A stretch of 64,000 bases of DNA, from contig NZ_CP160453.1 of assembly GCF_040744945.1 (NCBI RefSeq), forward strand, positions 1,240,001 through 1,304,000, read 5' to 3'. The notes beneath the pieces are model-generated. The model searched no databases, had not been told where the DNA came from, and saw only the letters and a list, made by a program, of their open reading frames with translations. Numbering within the stretch: the first letter of the stretch is position 1; the number at the start of each line of letters is the position of its first letter. The stretch comes from Saccharothrix sp. HUAS TT1. Lineage in GTDB: Bacteria > Actinomycetota > Actinomycetes > Mycobacteriales > Pseudonocardiaceae. The position numbers and the translations under genes are program-made. Shown here piece by piece: positions 1-9,717 of this stretch.

Positions 1-1
1 C

Positions 2-706
2 GGGTGGGTCAGCGGCGACCTGGACAGCCACGACAACCTGTGCCGGTTCCTGGCCGTCGAGGCCGGGGTGCGGGTGCTGTCGGCGGACTACCGGCTCGCG
101 CCCGAGCACCCGTTCCCGGCCGCGGCGGACGACGCGCAGACCGCGTTCGAGTACGCCGTCGAGCACGCGGAGGAGCTGGGGGTCGACCCGCGGCGGATCG
201 CGCTGGGCGGTGACAGCGCGGGCGGCAACCTGGCCGCCGTCACGGCGCTGCACGCGGGCGAGGTGAAGCCGGTGTTCCTGCTGCTGTTCTACCCGGCGGT
301 GGACGCGTCGGTGCGGCGGCGGTCGCGGGAGCTGTTCGGCCGGGGGTTCTTCCTCACCGACGAGAAGATGGACTGGTTCCTCGACCACTACGCGCCGTCC
401 CGCGACGCGCACACCGACCCGCGGCTGTCGGTGCTGCTGGCGGAGGACCTGAGCGGGCTGCCGCCGACGTACCTGGCGACGGCCGGGTTCGACCCGCTGC
501 GGGACGAGGGCGAGGCGTTCGCCGAGAAGCTGGCCCGCCAGGGCGTGCCGGTGGTGCTGCGGCGCTACGAGGGCCTGTTCCACGGGTACGCGAACATCCT
601 CGGCGTCGGCGGCGTGTTCCGGGAGGCGGTGGCCGAGGCGGTCGGGTCGCTGCGCACCGGGCTGGCGCTGGCCAACACCCGGCAGGACATCCCCGAGACC
701 GCGTGA
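2..706 (+). CDS. alpha/beta hydrolase (HSL-type esterase), 5' end outside the window
   Basis: This is a carboxylester hydrolase of the hormone-sensitive lipase family, probably a cytoplasmic esterase of unknown substrate. The frame is open to the window edge, so the N-terminus, including the oxyanion-hole HGG motif, lies upstream. Visible are the family's SADYRLAPEHPFP block, the nucleophile elbow GDSAGG (Ser is the catalytic nucleophile), the acid motif DPLRDEGE and the C-terminal FHGY histidine, so the triad is complete. The C-terminus ends at a TGA followed by a strong hairpin shared with the convergent catalase gene. The first internal ATG at 68 falls inside the conserved core and is not the start. 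Family call is firm; substrate is unknown. Confidence 0.85.
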   Translation, partial: GWVSGDLDSHDNLCRFLAVEAGVRVLSADYRLAPEHPFPAAADDAQTAFEYAVEHAEELGVDPRRIALGGDSAGGNLAAVTALHAGEVKPVFLLLFYPAVDASVRRRSRELFGRGFFLTDEKMDWFLDHYAPSRDAHTDPRLSVLLAEDLSGLPPTYLATAGFDPLRDEGEAFAEKLARQGVPVVLRRYEGLFHGYANILGVGGVFREAVAEAVGSLRTGLALANTRQDIPETA

Positions 707-736
707 CACCGGACCGGTCGCCCGCGAGGCGCCTCG

Positions 737-778
737 CCGGTCAGGGCCGCCCTCGGGCGCACGGGCGGCCCTGACCGG
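737..778. terminator. bidirectional terminator hairpin between esterase and catalase
   Basis: A perfect 16-bp GC-rich stem (737-752 with 763-778) with a 10-nt loop lies between two convergent genes. No T-tract follows, as is usual in actinomycetes. Confidence 0.7.
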
Positions 779-781
779 GGG

Positions 782-2230
782 TCACTTGCCGAAGGCGGCG
801 GCGATCTTGTCGCCGGTCTCCTTGTCGATGTTGCGCCAGTACTCGAACACCCGCTCCAGCACGGGCTCGGAGACGCCGTTCGAGGCGTGCGCGACGACGT
901 TCTTCACCAGCAGCTCGCGCTGGGCGGCGTCGAACACCTCGCGGACCAGCGTGCCCGCCTGGCCCCAGTCGTCGTCCTCCGGGTGCAGCTCGTACGCGGA
1001 GCGCACGACCTCGTCCCCGACGCCGTAGGTCGTGGTGACCTCGCCGGCCGCCGCGGCGGAGGCGTGCGGGCCGCCGTACGAGTTGGGCGCGTACACCGGG
1101 TCGGCCGGGTTGGCGAACCGCATCGCGCCGTCCCGGGAGTACGAGTTCACCGGCGACTTCGGCCGGTTCACCGGCAGCTCGTTGTAGTTCGCGCCGATGC
1201 GGTACCGGTGCGCGTCGGGGTAGGCGAACATCCGGCCGACGAGCATCCGGTCCGGGGACGCGCCGATGCCGGGCACCAGGTTGGTCGGCTCGAACGCCGC
1301 CTGCTCGATCTCGGCGAAGTAGTCCGCCGGGTTCCGGTCGAGCACCAGCCTGCCGACCTCGATCCGCGGGTAGTCGCCCTGCGGCCACACCTTGGTCAGG
1401 TCGAACGGGTTGAAGCGGTAGCCCGCGGCCTCCGCGTACGGCATGACCTGCACGTACAGCGTCCACGACGGGAACTCGCCGCGCTCGATCGAGTGCCACA
1501 GGTCGGCGCGGTGCGCGTCGGCGTCCTCACCGGCGATCCGCGCGGCCTCCTCGGAGGTCAGCGTCTCGACGCCCTGGTCGGTCTTGAAGTGGTACTTGAC
1601 CCAGAACTTCTCGCCGGCCGCGTTCTCCCACAGGTAGGTGTGCGAGCCGTAGCCGTTCTGGTGCCGCCAGGTCCGGGGGATGCCCCGGTCGCCCATCAGC
1701 CACGTCACCTGGTGCGCGGTCTGCGGCTGCAGCGTCCAGAAGTCCCACTGCATGTCGTGGTCGCGGCGGCCGGTGTCGGCGCGGCGCTTCTGCGAGCGGA
1801 TGAAGTCCGGGAACTTGATCGGGTCGCGCAGGAAGAACACCGGCGTGTTGTTGCCGACCAGGTCGTAGTTGCCCTGCGAGGTGTAGAACTTCAGCGCGAA
1901 GCCGCGCGGGTCGCGCCACGTGTCGGGTGAGCCCAGCTCGCCGGCGACCGTGGAGAAGCGCAGCAGCACCTCGGTCCGCGCGCCGGGCTGGAACAGCGCC
2001 GCCTTGGTGAAGCGGCTGACGTCCTCGGTCGCCTCGAAGTGGCCGAACGCGCCGCCGCCCTTGGCGTGCACCACCCGCTCGGGCACCCGTTCCCGGTTGA
2101 ACTGGGCGTTCTTCTCGATCAGGTAGTGGTCCTGCAGCAGGATCGGGCCGTTCGCGCCGAGGGTCAGCGAGTGGTCGTCGCTCCCGATCGGGATGCCCGC
2201 GTTGTTGGTCGTGTGACGCGCTTCGGTCAC
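782..2230 (-). CDS. katA: monofunctional heme catalase
   Basis: Decomposes hydrogen peroxide to water and oxygen in the cytoplasm. The 482-residue product matches the small-subunit catalase class. The distal catalytic His is residue 55 (VVHAKG), the distal Asn lies in LVGNNTP near residue 128, and the proximal heme ligand Tyr is residue 337 in the RMFAYPD motif. The frame is open well upstream, but the GTG at 2230 is chosen because AAGGAG lies a few bases ahead and the protein then begins at the usual family N-terminus. It sits 32 nt downstream of a Fur-family regulator gene on the same strand, the arrangement of peroxide-responsive catR-catA or furA-katG pairs in actinomycetes, so peroxide induction is inferred. 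Confidence 0.93.
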   Translation of the reverse strand: MTEARHTTNNAGIPIGSDDHSLTLGANGPILLQDHYLIEKNAQFNRERVPERVVHAKGGGAFGHFEATEDVSRFTKAALFQPGARTEVLLRFSTVAGELGSPDTWRDPRGFALKFYTSQGNYDLVGNNTPVFFLRDPIKFPDFIRSQKRRADTGRRDHDMQWDFWTLQPQTAHQVTWLMGDRGIPRTWRHQNGYGSHTYLWENAAGEKFWVKYHFKTDQGVETLTSEEAARIAGEDADAHRADLWHSIERGEFPSWTLYVQVMPYAEAAGYRFNPFDLTKVWPQGDYPRIEVGRLVLDRNPADYFAEIEQAAFEPTNLVPGIGASPDRMLVGRMFAYPDAHRYRIGANYNELPVNRPKSPVNSYSRDGAMRFANPADPVYAPNSYGGPHASAAAAGEVTTTYGVGDEVVRSAYELHPEDDDWGQAGTLVREVFDAAQRELLVKNVVAHASNGVSEPVLERVFEYWRNIDKETGDKIAAAFGK

Positions 2231-2262
2231 GCTGGTAGCTCCTTCGGGGTGGGGTGCGGCAG

Positions 2263-2679
2263 TCAACGCCCGTGGCAGTCCGGGCAGAGACCCCAGAACA
2301 GGACCTCCGCCTCCTCCACGGCGAAGCCGGCCGCGTCGGAGGGTTCGAGGCAGGGCGCGGCTCCGTGGACGCAGTCGACGTCCTCGGTCCGCCCGCAGGC
2401 CCGGCACACGAGGTGGTGGTGGTTGTCGCCGATCCGCGTCTCGTAGCGCGCCGGGTGGCCGGCGGGCTCGATCCGGCGCAGCAACCCGGTCCGCGCGCAC
2501 GCGTGCAGCACGTCGTAGACGGCCTGCGTCGACACGGACCCCAGCCTGGCGCGCACGCCCGCGGCGACCGAGTCGGCCGTGGCGTGGGGGTGGTCGGCGA
2601 GCCATTCGAGCACCGCGATCCGGGGCGCGGTGACGCGCAGCCCGGCGTCCTTGAGCAGCTCACGTGGTCCTGGAGTCAT
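2263..2679 (-). CDS. Fur-family peroxide/metal-responsive repressor (CatR/FurA-like)
   Basis: A 138-residue DNA-binding regulator of the Fur superfamily. The N-terminal winged helix covers residues 1-80. The dimerisation half carries the HHH metal-binding run at 87-89 and two structural zinc pairs, CRAC (92, 95) and CPDC (132, 135). It is the first gene of a probable two-gene operon with catalase, so a PerR/CatR-type peroxide sensor that represses itself and katA is the most likely role. A zinc- or iron-responsive Fur cannot be excluded from sequence alone. Start is ATG at 2679. Confidence 0.85.
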   Translation of the reverse strand: MTPGPRELLKDAGLRVTAPRIAVLEWLADHPHATADSVAAGVRARLGSVSTQAVYDVLHACARTGLLRRIEPAGHPARYETRIGDNHHHLVCRACGRTEDVDCVHGAAPCLEPSDAAGFAVEEAEVLFWGLCPDCHGR

Positions 2680-2688
2680 GGCCCCACC

Positions 2689-2717
2689 ACTGCACCACGC
2701 TTTCTGGAGTCAGTCAA
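2689..2717 (-). promoter_or_regulatory. probable promoter of the fur-katA operon
   Basis: On the minus strand a TTGACT -35 element (2712-2717) and a weaker TGCAGT -10 (2689-2694) are 17 nt apart, just ahead of the fur start codon. The neighbouring 2700-2735 stretch is unusually AT-rich for this genome and is a reasonable place for an autoregulatory Fur-type operator. Confidence 0.4.
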
Positions 2718-2764
2718 GAAAACGAATCGTTAAACCCCTTGCCCCGGGGAGTGAAGATGAGCGG

Positions 2765-3934
2765 GTGAACGTCTCCCCCTACCTGGCCGTCCTCCGGACG
2801 CCGCGCGTGCCCGGCTTCATGCTGCTGATGCTGCTGGCGCGGATACCGGGGACGGCCGCGGGCATGACGATCACCATGCACGTCCTGCTCAGCCTGGAGC
2901 GCGGCTACGGCGCCGCGGGCCTGGTGGGAGCGGTGAGCACGATCGGCATCGCGGCGGGCTCGCCGCTGATGGGCCACCTCGTCGACCGGCGCGGGCTGCG
3001 GGCGATGCTCGCGCTGTCCATGGTCACCGAGGGGGTCTTCTGGTTCGTCGCGCCGCTGCTGTCGTACGAGGTGCTGCTGGTGACGTGCTTCATCACCGGC
3101 ATGACGGTGATGCCGGTCATGTCGCTGGGCAGGCAGATCCTGACCGCCCTCGTGCCGGACGACCGCAGGCGCACCGCGCTGGCGATGGACTCGATGGCCG
3201 TCGAGGTGTCGTTCATGGCCGGGCCGGCGCTCGGCGTCGCGCTCACCACGCAGGCGTCCAGCCGGACCGCGATGTGGACGATCGGCGTGGCGATGCTGCT
3301 GGTCGGCGGCATCCTGTACGCCATCGACCCGCCGATCCGCAGCGAGAGCGACAGCAGCGCGCGGGTGCCCGTCCGGGAGTGGCTGGACGGCCGGCTGCTC
3401 GGCGTGCTGATCAGTGCGGGCGGGGCGACGTTCGTGCTGTCGGGCGTCGAGGTGGCGTTGGTGGCGTCGATGCGCGAGCTGGAGCTGACCGAGTGGACCG
3501 GCGCGCTGATCGTGGTGATGTGCGTGGCGTCGCTGGCGGGCGGTTTCGTCTACGGCGGCCTGACCCGCGTCCCGCCGCTGTGGGCGCTGATGGGCGCCAT
3601 GGGGCTGCTGGCCGTGCCGATCGGGCTGCTCGACTGGTCGCCGTGGTGGCTGGCGCTGGCCCTCGTGCCGACGAACCTGCTGTGCGCGCCGACGATCACC
3701 TCCACCGGCGAGGCGATCACGAAGTACGCCCCGGCGTCCGCGCGCGGGGTGGCGATGGGCATCCAGAGCTCGGCGCTCACGCTGGGCGTGGCGGCGGGCC
3801 AGCCGTTGACGGGCTTCGTGATCGACCACTCCACGCCGGCGTGGGGCTTCGCGGTGGCGGGCCTGGGCGCGGTGGTGATCGCGGCGGGCACGGCGCTGCT
3901 CGACCGGCGGTCGGCGCCCGCCCCCGTCGGCTGA
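2765..3934 (+). CDS. MFS transporter
   Basis: A 389-residue integral membrane permease of the major facilitator superfamily with about 12 hydrophobic segments and the loop 2-3 signature GHLVDRRGLR near residue 75. It is divergent from the fur-katA operon. The GTG at 2765 is chosen because an ATG eight bases upstream runs into a stop after three codons, and because hydrophobic sequence begins soon afterwards. Substrate is not evident; the fold and length fit a drug or metabolite exporter. Sharing an intergenic region with a Fur-family gene raises but does not prove co-regulation. Confidence 0.8.
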   Translation: MNVSPYLAVLRTPRVPGFMLLMLLARIPGTAAGMTITMHVLLSLERGYGAAGLVGAVSTIGIAAGSPLMGHLVDRRGLRAMLALSMVTEGVFWFVAPLLSYEVLLVTCFITGMTVMPVMSLGRQILTALVPDDRRRTALAMDSMAVEVSFMAGPALGVALTTQASSRTAMWTIGVAMLLVGGILYAIDPPIRSESDSSARVPVREWLDGRLLGVLISAGGATFVLSGVEVALVASMRELELTEWTGALIVVMCVASLAGGFVYGGLTRVPPLWALMGAMGLLAVPIGLLDWSPWWLALALVPTNLLCAPTITSTGEAITKYAPASARGVAMGIQSSALTLGVAAGQPLTGFVIDHSTPAWGFAVAGLGAVVIAAGTALLDRRSAPAPVG

Positions 3935-3996
3935 CCGGGCGCGAGATCACCCGTTCGGACCCGTCTCCACCGCCGTCCGCGCGCCTCTTGTCCACC

Positions 3997-4641
3997 ATGG
4001 AATCCGAGTTCTGGTTCGACTCCTGGGAGCAGGGCGGCACGAAGACCAGCTTCCACCTGCCCGACGTGCACGAGCACGCCCGGATGCTGGCCCGGCTCGG
4101 CCTGGTGGCCGGCGCCCGGGTCCTGGTGCCGCTCTGCGGCAAGACCACCGACCTGAGGTTCTTCGCGGAGTCGGCGGCCGAGGTCGTCGGGGTCGAGCTG
4201 GTGCCGAGGGCGGTCGCCGAGTTCTTCGCCGAGAACGGCCTCGACCCGGTCGAGGAGGAGCCCGACGTGTTCCGCAGCGGCAACCTCGTGATCCGCCGCC
4301 AGGACGTCTTCAAGCTGGGCCCGGAGGTCGTCGGCCCGGTGGACCTCGTGTACGACCGGGCCGCGCTGATCGCGTTCCCGGACGACATGCGGCAGCGCTA
4401 CGCCACCACGATCGCCCGGCTGCTGCGACCCGGCGCCCGGTACTTCATCAACACCCTGGAGTACCACCCGAGGCTGCCGTCACCGCCGTTCTCGGTCGGG
4501 CCGCGGGAGATCGTCGAGCTCTTCGGGCGGGCGTTCGAGGTCGAGCACGTGGCCGCCGAGCCGAGGCCGGAGCACCGGATGGTCGGGAAGTTCGGCCTGA
4601 CCGGCCTGGTGGAGCACGGTTTCCTGCTCCGCGCGCGCTAG
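3997..4641 (+). CDS. thiopurine S-methyltransferase (TPMT) family SAM-dependent methyltransferase
   Basis: A 214-residue class I methyltransferase. The N-terminus (FWFDSWEQGGTKTSFH), the LVPLCGKTTDLRFFAE SAM-binding block and the later YDRAALIAFP segment are the TPMT hallmarks. The family methylates thiols or metalloids such as selenium or tellurium; the true substrate here is unknown. ATG at 3997 is chosen; an in-frame TTG three codons earlier is possible. It ends tail-to-tail with the gluconokinase gene with a 4-nt overlap of the two stop regions, so no terminator can fit between them. Confidence 0.8.
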   Translation: MESEFWFDSWEQGGTKTSFHLPDVHEHARMLARLGLVAGARVLVPLCGKTTDLRFFAESAAEVVGVELVPRAVAEFFAENGLDPVEEEPDVFRSGNLVIRRQDVFKLGPEVVGPVDLVYDRAALIAFPDDMRQRYATTIARLLRPGARYFINTLEYHPRLPSPPFSVGPREIVELFGRAFEVEHVAAEPRPEHRMVGKFGLTGLVEHGFLLRAR

Positions 4642-6077
4642 ACCGGCTCCTGCCGCAGGTCGCGCAGCGCCTGGTAGAGGCGGTCGATGGCGGGGCGGGC
4701 GCGGGCGTAGTGCTCGACGGCGGCGGGGTCCGGTGCGATCACCTTCACCGGTTCGACCAGGTCGGCGGCGACGGTCAGGGAGTCGATCTCGCCCAGCGCG
4801 CGCCAGCCGACCAGGGCCGCGCCGACGCCGGAGCCCTCGCTGTCGTCGGCCAGCTCCAGCTCCAGCCCCAGCGCCGACGCCAGCACGGTCGCCCACAGGT
4901 CGCTGCGGAACGCCCCGCCGGTCACGCGGACCGCGTGCACGTCGGCCACCGACCGCACGGCGTCCAGCACCAGCGCCAGCTGCTGTGCCACGCCCTCGAC
5001 CAGCGCCCGCGCCACCACGGCCCGCCCGTGCTCGCGCCGCAGCCCGACCACCGCCGACGTCGCGTCCGCGTCCCACCACGGCGCGCGCTCGCCCAGCAGG
5101 TACGGCAGCGCGGTCACACCGGCCGCGCCCACCGGCACGGTCGCCGCCTCCTCCAGCAGCGCCCGCACGTCGACGCCGAACGCCTCGGCGGCCCACTGCG
5201 CGACCACGCCACCGTTGCTGACCGCCCCGCCGAGCACCCACAGCCCCTCGGCGACGGCGTAGCAGAACACCCGCCCGCGCTCGTCCACCGCGGGCTCCGA
5301 GCGGACCACCCGCAGCGCGCCGCTGGTGCCCAGCGACACCGCCGCCACACCGGGCACGACCGCGCCGACGCCCAGGTTCGCCATCGGCCCGTCACCGCCG
5401 CCCAGCACGACCGGCAGGCCGGCGGGCAGGCCGGGGACGTCCAGCGCCAGCGGCAGGGAGTCGACCGGCGCGTGCAGGGACGGCAGCTGCTCGGGGCGGA
5501 CGTCCGCGAAGGCCAGCGCGTCGGGGTGCCAGTCGAGCGCCTTCAGGTCCATCAGGCCGGTCGCGGAGGCCGACGAGTGCTCGGTCGCGAGCACGCCGGT
5601 CAGCTGCAGCGCGACGAAGTCCTTCAGCCCGCACCACCGCGCGGCCGTGAAGCCCCGGTCGTGGAACCACGCCAGCTTCACCAGCGGCGACATGGTGTGG
5701 ATCGGGGTACCCGTCGCGCGGTGCAGCGCGATGCCCTCCGCGGTGCCGCGCAGCCGCGCCGTCTGCTCCAGGGCGCGGTTGTCCGCCCACGACAACGACG
5801 GCGTCACAGGTGTGCCCGACGCGTCCAGCCCGACCAGCGTGTGCATCGCGCCGGTCAGCGCCAGCGCCCGCACCGAGTGCCCCTGCGCCGCCACCTCCAG
5901 CAACGCCTCGTGAGCCGCGCCCCACACCTCGACCGGGTCGTGGGTCGCCTCACCGGCGGGCGTGGTGCGCATCGGGTAACCCCGCTCCGCCGATGCGACC
6001 ACGCCCGCGTCCCGGTCCACCGCGATGACCTTGGTCGACGTGGTCCCCAGGTCGATCGCGAGCACTACCTCCGCCAT
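4638..6077 (-). CDS. gntK: gluconokinase, FGGY family
   Basis: Phosphorylates D-gluconate to 6-phosphogluconate for the pentose phosphate route. The 479-residue protein has the N-terminal IDLGTTSTK phosphate loop, the HRATGTPIHTMSPL segment typical of Bacillus-type gluconokinases, and the GGGDGPMANLG and SLGTSGALR motifs of the ATPase core. Related xylulokinases lack the TGTPIHxMSP signature, so gluconate is preferred as substrate, though not proven. No gluconate permease or regulator is adjacent. Start ATG at 6077; the gene lies 9 nt downstream of asd on the same strand but is functionally unrelated to it. Confidence 0.82.
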   Translation of the reverse strand: MAEVVLAIDLGTTSTKVIAVDRDAGVVASAERGYPMRTTPAGEATHDPVEVWGAAHEALLEVAAQGHSVRALALTGAMHTLVGLDASGTPVTPSLSWADNRALEQTARLRGTAEGIALHRATGTPIHTMSPLVKLAWFHDRGFTAARWCGLKDFVALQLTGVLATEHSSASATGLMDLKALDWHPDALAFADVRPEQLPSLHAPVDSLPLALDVPGLPAGLPVVLGGGDGPMANLGVGAVVPGVAAVSLGTSGALRVVRSEPAVDERGRVFCYAVAEGLWVLGGAVSNGGVVAQWAAEAFGVDVRALLEEAATVPVGAAGVTALPYLLGERAPWWDADATSAVVGLRREHGRAVVARALVEGVAQQLALVLDAVRSVADVHAVRVTGGAFRSDLWATVLASALGLELELADDSEGSGVGAALVGWRALGEIDSLTVAADLVEPVKVIAPDPAAVEHYARARPAIDRLYQALRDLRQEPV

Positions 6078-6086
6078 ACGTGAAAC

Positions 6087-7154
6087 CTACAGGCGGTTCG
6101 CCAGCTCCTCGGCGATCTCGTAGGTGTTCAGCGCCGCGCCCTTGCGCAGGTTGTCACCGCACACGAAGAAGTCCAGCGTGTTCGGGAAGTCCAGCGCCTG
6201 GCGCACCCGGCCCACGTAGGTCGGGTCGCCGCCGACGACGTCCGCCGGCGTCGGGAACCGCTTCGCCGCCGGGTCGTCCACCAGCACGACGGTCGGCTGC
6301 GCCTCGAAGATCTTGTGCGCCTGCTCGACGGTCACCTCGCGGGCGAACGTCGCGTGCACCGCGAGCGAGTGCGTGGTCACCACGGGCACGCGCACGCAGG
6401 TCGCGGACACCTTCAGGTCCGGGATGCCGAGGATCTTGCGGGACTCGTTGCGGACCTTCAGCTCCTCGCTGGTCCACCCCTCGTCCTTCAGGGACCCGGC
6501 CCACGGCACGACGTTCAGCGCCAGCGGCGCGGGGAACGGCGAGTCCGACACCGGCAGGCCGGCGGACTCCAGCACCTCGCGCACGTCGCCCGCGCGGACG
6601 CCGACCTCCTTGCCCGCCAGCGCCGAGGTCTCCGCGTACAGCCGGTCGATCGCCGCCTGCCCGCCGCCGGACGCCGCCTGGTAGGACGCCACGACCAGCT
6701 CGCGCAGCTCGAACTCCCGGTGCAGGGCGCCCAGCGCGGCCATCATGGACAGCGTCGTGCAGTTCGGGTTCGCGATGATCCCCTTGGGACGGACGCCGAT
6801 CCGGTCGGCGTTCACCTCGGGCACCACCAGCGGCACGTCGGGGTCCATCCGGAACGCGCCGGAGTTGTCCACCGCGACCGCGCCCTTCGACGCGGCGATC
6901 GGCGCCCACTCGGCCGACACCTCGTCCGGCACGTCGAACAGGGCGATGTCGACGCCGTCGAACGCCTCGGGCGACAGCGCGACGACCGTCAGCTCCTCAC
7001 CGCGCACGGTGATCTTCTTGCCCGCCGAGCGCGGCGACGCGATCAGCCGGATCTCGCCCCACGGCACGGACCCGCGGCCGTTCATGATGTCGATCATGAC
7101 GGTGCCGACGGCACCGGTGGCCCCCACGAGGGCCAGGACAGGACCGCCGCTCAT
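6087..7154 (-). CDS. asd: aspartate-semialdehyde dehydrogenase
   Basis: Reduces aspartyl phosphate to aspartate semialdehyde with NADPH, the branch point for lysine, diaminopimelate, threonine and methionine. The 355-residue protein has the GATGAVG nucleotide-binding loop at residues 11-17 and the catalytic Cys132 in ANPNCTT. The HSLAVHATF segment near residue 265 carries the active-site His. Its ATG overlaps the lysC stop by 4 nt, so the two are translationally coupled in the classical ask-asd operon. Confidence 0.96.
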   Translation of the reverse strand: MSGGPVLALVGATGAVGTVMIDIMNGRGSVPWGEIRLIASPRSAGKKITVRGEELTVVALSPEAFDGVDIALFDVPDEVSAEWAPIAASKGAVAVDNSGAFRMDPDVPLVVPEVNADRIGVRPKGIIANPNCTTLSMMAALGALHREFELRELVVASYQAASGGGQAAIDRLYAETSALAGKEVGVRAGDVREVLESAGLPVSDSPFPAPLALNVVPWAGSLKDEGWTSEELKVRNESRKILGIPDLKVSATCVRVPVVTTHSLAVHATFAREVTVEQAHKIFEAQPTVVLVDDPAAKRFPTPADVVGGDPTYVGRVRQALDFPNTLDFFVCGDNLRKGAALNTYEIAEELANRL

Positions 7155-7669
7155 CGCCCGCTCCCCGCGTACACCACAGCTTCTTCGTCGCCGCCCAGCT
7201 CGAACGCGTCGTGCAGCGCGCGCACGGCGTCGTCGAGCTGCGTGTCGCGGCAGATGACCGAGATCCGGATCTCCGAGGTGGAGATGATCTCGATGTTGAC
7301 GCCCGCCGAGGCCAGCGCCTCGCAGAACTGCGCGGTCACGCCGGGGTGCGAGCGCATCCCCGCGCCGACCAGCGACACCTTGCCCACGTGCTCGTCGTAG
7401 AGCACCTGGTCGAAGCCGATCTCCTCGCGCGCCTTCTCCAGCACGGCGACCGCGCGCGGACCGTCGTCCTTCGGCAGGGTGAACGTCACGTCGGTGCGGC
7501 CGGACACGGCCTGCGAGACGTTCTGCACGACCATGTCGATGTCGAGCTCCGCCTCGGCCACGACGCGGAAGATGCGCGCCGCCATGCCGGGCAGGTCGGG
7601 CACCGCGGTCACGGTCACCTTGGCCTCGGACCGGTCGTGCGCGACGCCGGTGATCATCGCCTGTTCCAC
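7151..7669 (-). CDS. probable internal in-frame aspartate kinase beta subunit (ACT domains)
   Basis: An in-frame GTG at 7669 is preceded by GGAGG (7678-7682) with an 8-nt spacing, better than the site ahead of the full-length start. The 172-residue product would begin [17 protein letters not shown], exactly where the beta subunits of Corynebacterium and Bacillus aspartokinase II begin, and would contain both ACT domains. Such alpha2-beta2 enzymes are known in this family; here it is inferred from the ribosome binding site and position. Confidence 0.6.
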   Translation of the reverse strand: MEQAMITGVAHDRSEAKVTVTAVPDLPGMAARIFRVVAEAELDIDMVVQNVSQAVSGRTDVTFTLPKDDGPRAVAVLEKAREEIGFDQVLYDEHVGKVSLVGAGMRSHPGVTAQFCEALASAGVNIEIISTSEIRISVICRDTQLDDAVRALHDAFELGGDEEAVVYAGSGR

Positions 7670-8416
7670 GGGAAGGTCCTCCACTGACCCGGACACGATG
7701 GTCCCGGGCTTGTTGCTGAACGAAGATCGGACGTGCACCGGAACGCCGTACCGGCGGGCGTACTCGACGCAGCGCAGCATGAGCACCTTGGCCCCGCTCG
7801 CCGCCATCTCCAGCATCTCCTCGTAGGTGATGCTCTCCAGCCGCTTGGCGTTCGGCACGATGCGCGGGTCGGCGCTGAACACGCCGTCCACGTCGGTGTA
7901 GATCTCGCAGACGTCGGCCTTCAGCGCCGCCGCCAGCGCCACCGCGGTGGTGTCGGTGCCGCCGCGGCCGAGCGTGGTGATCTCCTTGCTGTCCTGGCTG
8001 ACGCCCTGGAAACCGGCGACGATCGCGATCGCGCCCTCCGCCAGGGCGTCCTGGATGCGGCTCGGCGTCACGTCGATGATGCGCGCCTTGCCGTGCACGG
8101 ACGTGGTGATCACGCCGGCCTGCGAGCCGGTGTACGAGCGCGCCTCGGCGCCCAGCGAGGTGATCGCCATCGCCAGCAGCGACATGGAGATGCGCTCACC
8201 GGACGTGAGCAGCATGTCCATCTCGCGGGCGGGCGGCACCGGGGACACCTGGCGGGCGAGGTCGAGCAGCTCGTCGGTCGTGTCGCCCATCGCGGAGACC
8301 GCGACGACGACGTCGTTGCCCGCTTTGCGGGTCGCGACGATGCGCTCGGCCACGCGTTTGATCCGCTCGGCGCTCCCGACCGAGGAACCGCCGTACTTCT
8401 GGACGACGAGCGCCAC
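7151..8416 (-). CDS. lysC: aspartate kinase, alpha subunit
   Basis: Phosphorylates aspartate, the first committed step of the aspartate family pathway. The 421-residue protein has the [10 protein letters not shown] kinase motif at residues 4-13 and two C-terminal ACT domains (about 265-420) that bind feedback inhibitors, normally lysine plus threonine in actinobacteria. Start GTG at 8416 has GGAGG about nine bases ahead. A second in-frame start inside the gene probably makes a separate regulatory subunit. First gene of the operon with asd. Confidence 0.95.
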   Translation of the reverse strand: MALVVQKYGGSSVGSAERIKRVAERIVATRKAGNDVVVAVSAMGDTTDELLDLARQVSPVPPAREMDMLLTSGERISMSLLAMAITSLGAEARSYTGSQAGVITTSVHGKARIIDVTPSRIQDALAEGAIAIVAGFQGVSQDSKEITTLGRGGTDTTAVALAAALKADVCEIYTDVDGVFSADPRIVPNAKRLESITYEEMLEMAASGAKVLMLRCVEYARRYGVPVHVRSSFSNKPGTIVSGSVEDLPVEQAMITGVAHDRSEAKVTVTAVPDLPGMAARIFRVVAEAELDIDMVVQNVSQAVSGRTDVTFTLPKDDGPRAVAVLEKAREEIGFDQVLYDEHVGKVSLVGAGMRSHPGVTAQFCEALASAGVNIEIISTSEIRISVICRDTQLDDAVRALHDAFELGGDEEAVVYAGSGR

Positions 8417-8517
8417 AGACCCACTCCTCCCAGGTGCTTCAAGCCCAGCTCACCGGGGAGACTACCTGGCCCAAGGAGTGGACAGCGGTCGCCGTGACGG
8501 CCACTACCCTCAACTCC

Positions 8518-9717
8518 GTGTCGACCCTGGAGGCCGTTCGCGTGGACCCCGAGGACGTGCCCCGCGCGCGTGAGCGGTTGGCGCGCGCGGCCGGCCACCG
8601 CGTGACCGTCGCGCTCGCGCCCGCCGTGCTCTACCTGGCCGTTCGCGAGCTCGGGCTGCTCGCCCTCCAGCTGATGGCGGCGCGTTGGGACAAGGACGTC
8701 GCCAGGGCGCTCACGTCGTGGGACGGGCAGTGGTTCCTGGGCATCGCCGAGGGCGGCTACGCGGGCGTGCCGTCGTGGTTGGTGGACGCGTTCGGGCGGC
8801 GGAGCGACCAGACGCCGCTGGCGTTCTTCCCGGGCTACCCGACGCTGGTGCGGTGGGTCGACGGGCTGCCCGGCGTGCCGACGGTCGGCGCGGCGTTCGC
8901 GGTGAGCCTGGTCAGCGGCGTGTTCTGCGCGTACGGGCTGGCGCGGCTGGGCAGGCGGGTGTTCGGCGGGTCGCGGCGGGCCGGGCTGGTGCTAGTGGTG
9001 CTGTTCGCGGCGTCGCCGATGGCGGTGGTGCTGTCGATGACGTACTCCGAGGCGACGTTCTGCGCGCTGGCCGTCTGGTCGCTGGTGGGCGTGGTGGAGG
9101 GGCGCTGGGTGTCGGCGGGCGCGTGCTGCGCGGCGGCGGGGCTGGTGCGGCCGACGGCGGCGGCGCTGGTGCTGGCGGTGTGCGCGGCGGCGGCCGTGGC
9201 GGTGTGGCAGCGGCGGGATGGCTGGCGGCCGTGGGTCGGCGGGCTGGTCGCGCCGCTCGGGCTGCTCGGCTACCTGGGGTACGTGGCGGTGCGCACCGGG
9301 CGTTGGGACGGCTGGTTCGCGGTGCAGCAGATCGGCTGGGACTCCCGGTTCGACGGCGGCGCGGCGACGGGGAAGTTCGCGTTGCTCATCCTGGGTGACC
9401 CCCGATCGGTACTGGAGCTGGCCACGGTGTGGCTGCTGGTGGTGGCGCTGGCCCTGGTTGCGCTGAGCTTCCGGCGCGGGCTGGAGTGGCCGCTGATCGC
9501 CTACGGGGTCGGCGTGCTGGTGATGGACCTCGGGTCGAACGGGCTGATGAACTCGAAGGCCAGGCTGTTGCTGCCCGCGTTCACGCTGCTGGTGCCGGTC
9601 GCGCTGGCGCTGGCGAGGCGGCGGACGGGCACGGTGGTCGCGGTGCTGGTCGGCCTCTCGGTGTTCAGCGCGTGGTTCGGCGCGTACGCCATCACGGCTT
9701 GGCAGTATGCGATCTGA
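8518..9717 (+). CDS. multi-spanning membrane glycosyltransferase-like protein (PIG-V/mannosyltransferase-like)
   Basis: A 399-residue integral membrane protein with roughly ten hydrophobic segments. The TSWDGQWFLGIAEGGY motif near residue 65 and the AFFPGYP motif near 105 are typical of bacterial PIG-V-related, GT-C fold mannosyltransferases that use lipid-phosphate sugars on the outer face of the membrane. Acceptor unknown. Start GTG at 8518 follows a TACCCT -10 (8505-8510) by seven nucleotides, so the mRNA is probably leaderless. Its TGA overlaps the ATG of the next gene, giving translational coupling. Divergent from lysC. Confidence 0.7.
   Translation: MSTLEAVRVDPEDVPRARERLARAAGHRVTVALAPAVLYLAVRELGLLALQLMAARWDKDVARALTSWDGQWFLGIAEGGYAGVPSWLVDAFGRRSDQTPLAFFPGYPTLVRWVDGLPGVPTVGAAFAVSLVSGVFCAYGLARLGRRVFGGSRRAGLVLVVLFAASPMAVVLSMTYSEATFCALAVWSLVGVVEGRWVSAGACCAAAGLVRPTAAALVLAVCAAAAVAVWQRRDGWRPWVGGLVAPLGLLGYLGYVAVRTGRWDGWFAVQQIGWDSRFDGGAATGKFALLILGDPRSVLELATVWLLVVALALVALSFRRGLEWPLIAYGVGVLVMDLGSNGLMNSKARLLLPAFTLLVPVALALARRRTGTVVAVLVGLSVFSAWFGAYAITAWQYAI

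Noticed and set aside
887..1930. Long antisense frame across the catalase gene
   Set aside because: Arg/Ala/Val-rich shadow of catalase with no motif, an effect of very high GC. The same applies to long frames opposite leuA, the AfsR gene, dnaX, the thiolase, the glucanase and the amine oxidase.
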